Source of the DNA: DATDMG01 sp036518955 | GTDB lineage: Bacteria; Actinomycetota; Actinomycetes; Actinomycetales; Kineosporiaceae | Length of the DNA stretch: 20,198 bases | Assembly (NCBI GenBank): GCA_036518955.1 | Contig: DATDMG010000578.1 | Location: 1-20,198, forward strand | Direction: 5' to 3' | Notes under the pieces: generated by a model | What the model was told of the DNA's origin: nothing | What the model saw: only the letters and a program-made list of their open reading frames with translations | Databases searched by the model: none | Program-made: the position numbers and the translations under genes | In this document: one piece after another, positions 20,176 through 20,198 of the stretch | Numbering within the stretch: position 1 is the stretch's first letter | Layout: each line of letters opens with the position of its first letter

Positions 20176-20198
20176 CGGATCGGCGGGGCGCCGATCCG
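20176..20198 (+). terminator. Hairpin at the right edge, after the Cys-rich gene
   Basis: CGGATCGGCG (20176-20185) pairs perfectly with CGCCGATCCG (20189-20198) over a GGG loop. It starts 48 bp after the stop. The stem may continue beyond the window. It probably ends the plus-strand unit that begins with the carboxyltransferase or the amidohydrolase. Confidence 0.6.

Overview
The window comes from a high-GC actinobacterium. The signs are strongly G/C-biased third codon positions, frequent GTG starts preceded by GAGGA-type ribosome binding sites, a mycofactocin-type short-chain dehydrogenase, a paired FadE-like acyl-CoA dehydrogenase operon, and a carboxyltransferase closely resembling mycobacterial AccD3. 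I cannot fix the genus. No rRNA, tRNA, CRISPR array, insertion sequence or integrase is visible. The content is a dense catabolic (accessory-type) cluster for turning an alcohol, aldehyde or carboxylic acid into CoA thioesters and degrading them by beta-oxidation.

Layout. (1) 1-412, minus: 5' part of a DUF35-type Zn-ribbon/OB-fold protein cut by the window edge, divergent from (2) a plus-strand run at 541-5510: class III CoA-transferase, Amidohydro_2 metal-dependent hydrolase, mycofactocin-type SDR and aldehyde dehydrogenase. (3) 5609-8318, minus: two acyl-CoA dehydrogenase subunits followed by what looks like a frameshifted remnant of an acyl-CoA ligase C-terminal domain. (4) 8607-12912, plus: DoxX-family membrane protein, thiolase, acyl-CoA ligase and enoyl-CoA hydratase. 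(5) 13110-15413, minus: SDR of the 3-hydroxyacyl-CoA dehydrogenase type, then a second aldehyde dehydrogenase. (6) 15414-16022: about 600 bp without a convincing gene but rich in repeats, hairpins and an orphan promoter/operator. (7) 16023-16688, minus: TetR-family regulator, divergent from (8) a plus-strand run at 16956-20128: AccD3-like carboxyltransferase, second Amidohydro_2 hydrolase and an 80-residue Cys-rich protein of unknown function.

How the parts fit (inference). The SDR and aldehyde dehydrogenase would oxidise an alcohol to an acid. The ligase or CoA-transferase would form the CoA ester. The acyl-CoA dehydrogenase pair, enoyl-CoA hydratase, second SDR and thiolase supply one enzyme for every beta-oxidation step. 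The amidohydrolases may carry out a hydrolytic or decarboxylating step specific to the substrate, which cannot be named from sequence.

Regulation. A perfect palindrome CTTACnGTAAG occurs in the 413-540 divergent promoter region and again in the TetR/carboxyltransferase divergent region, with two weaker versions before the DoxX gene and the acyl-CoA dehydrogenase operon. This suggests one local TetR regulon. Perfect GC-rich inverted repeats of 10-15 bp mark most transcription-unit ends, and some lie inside units.
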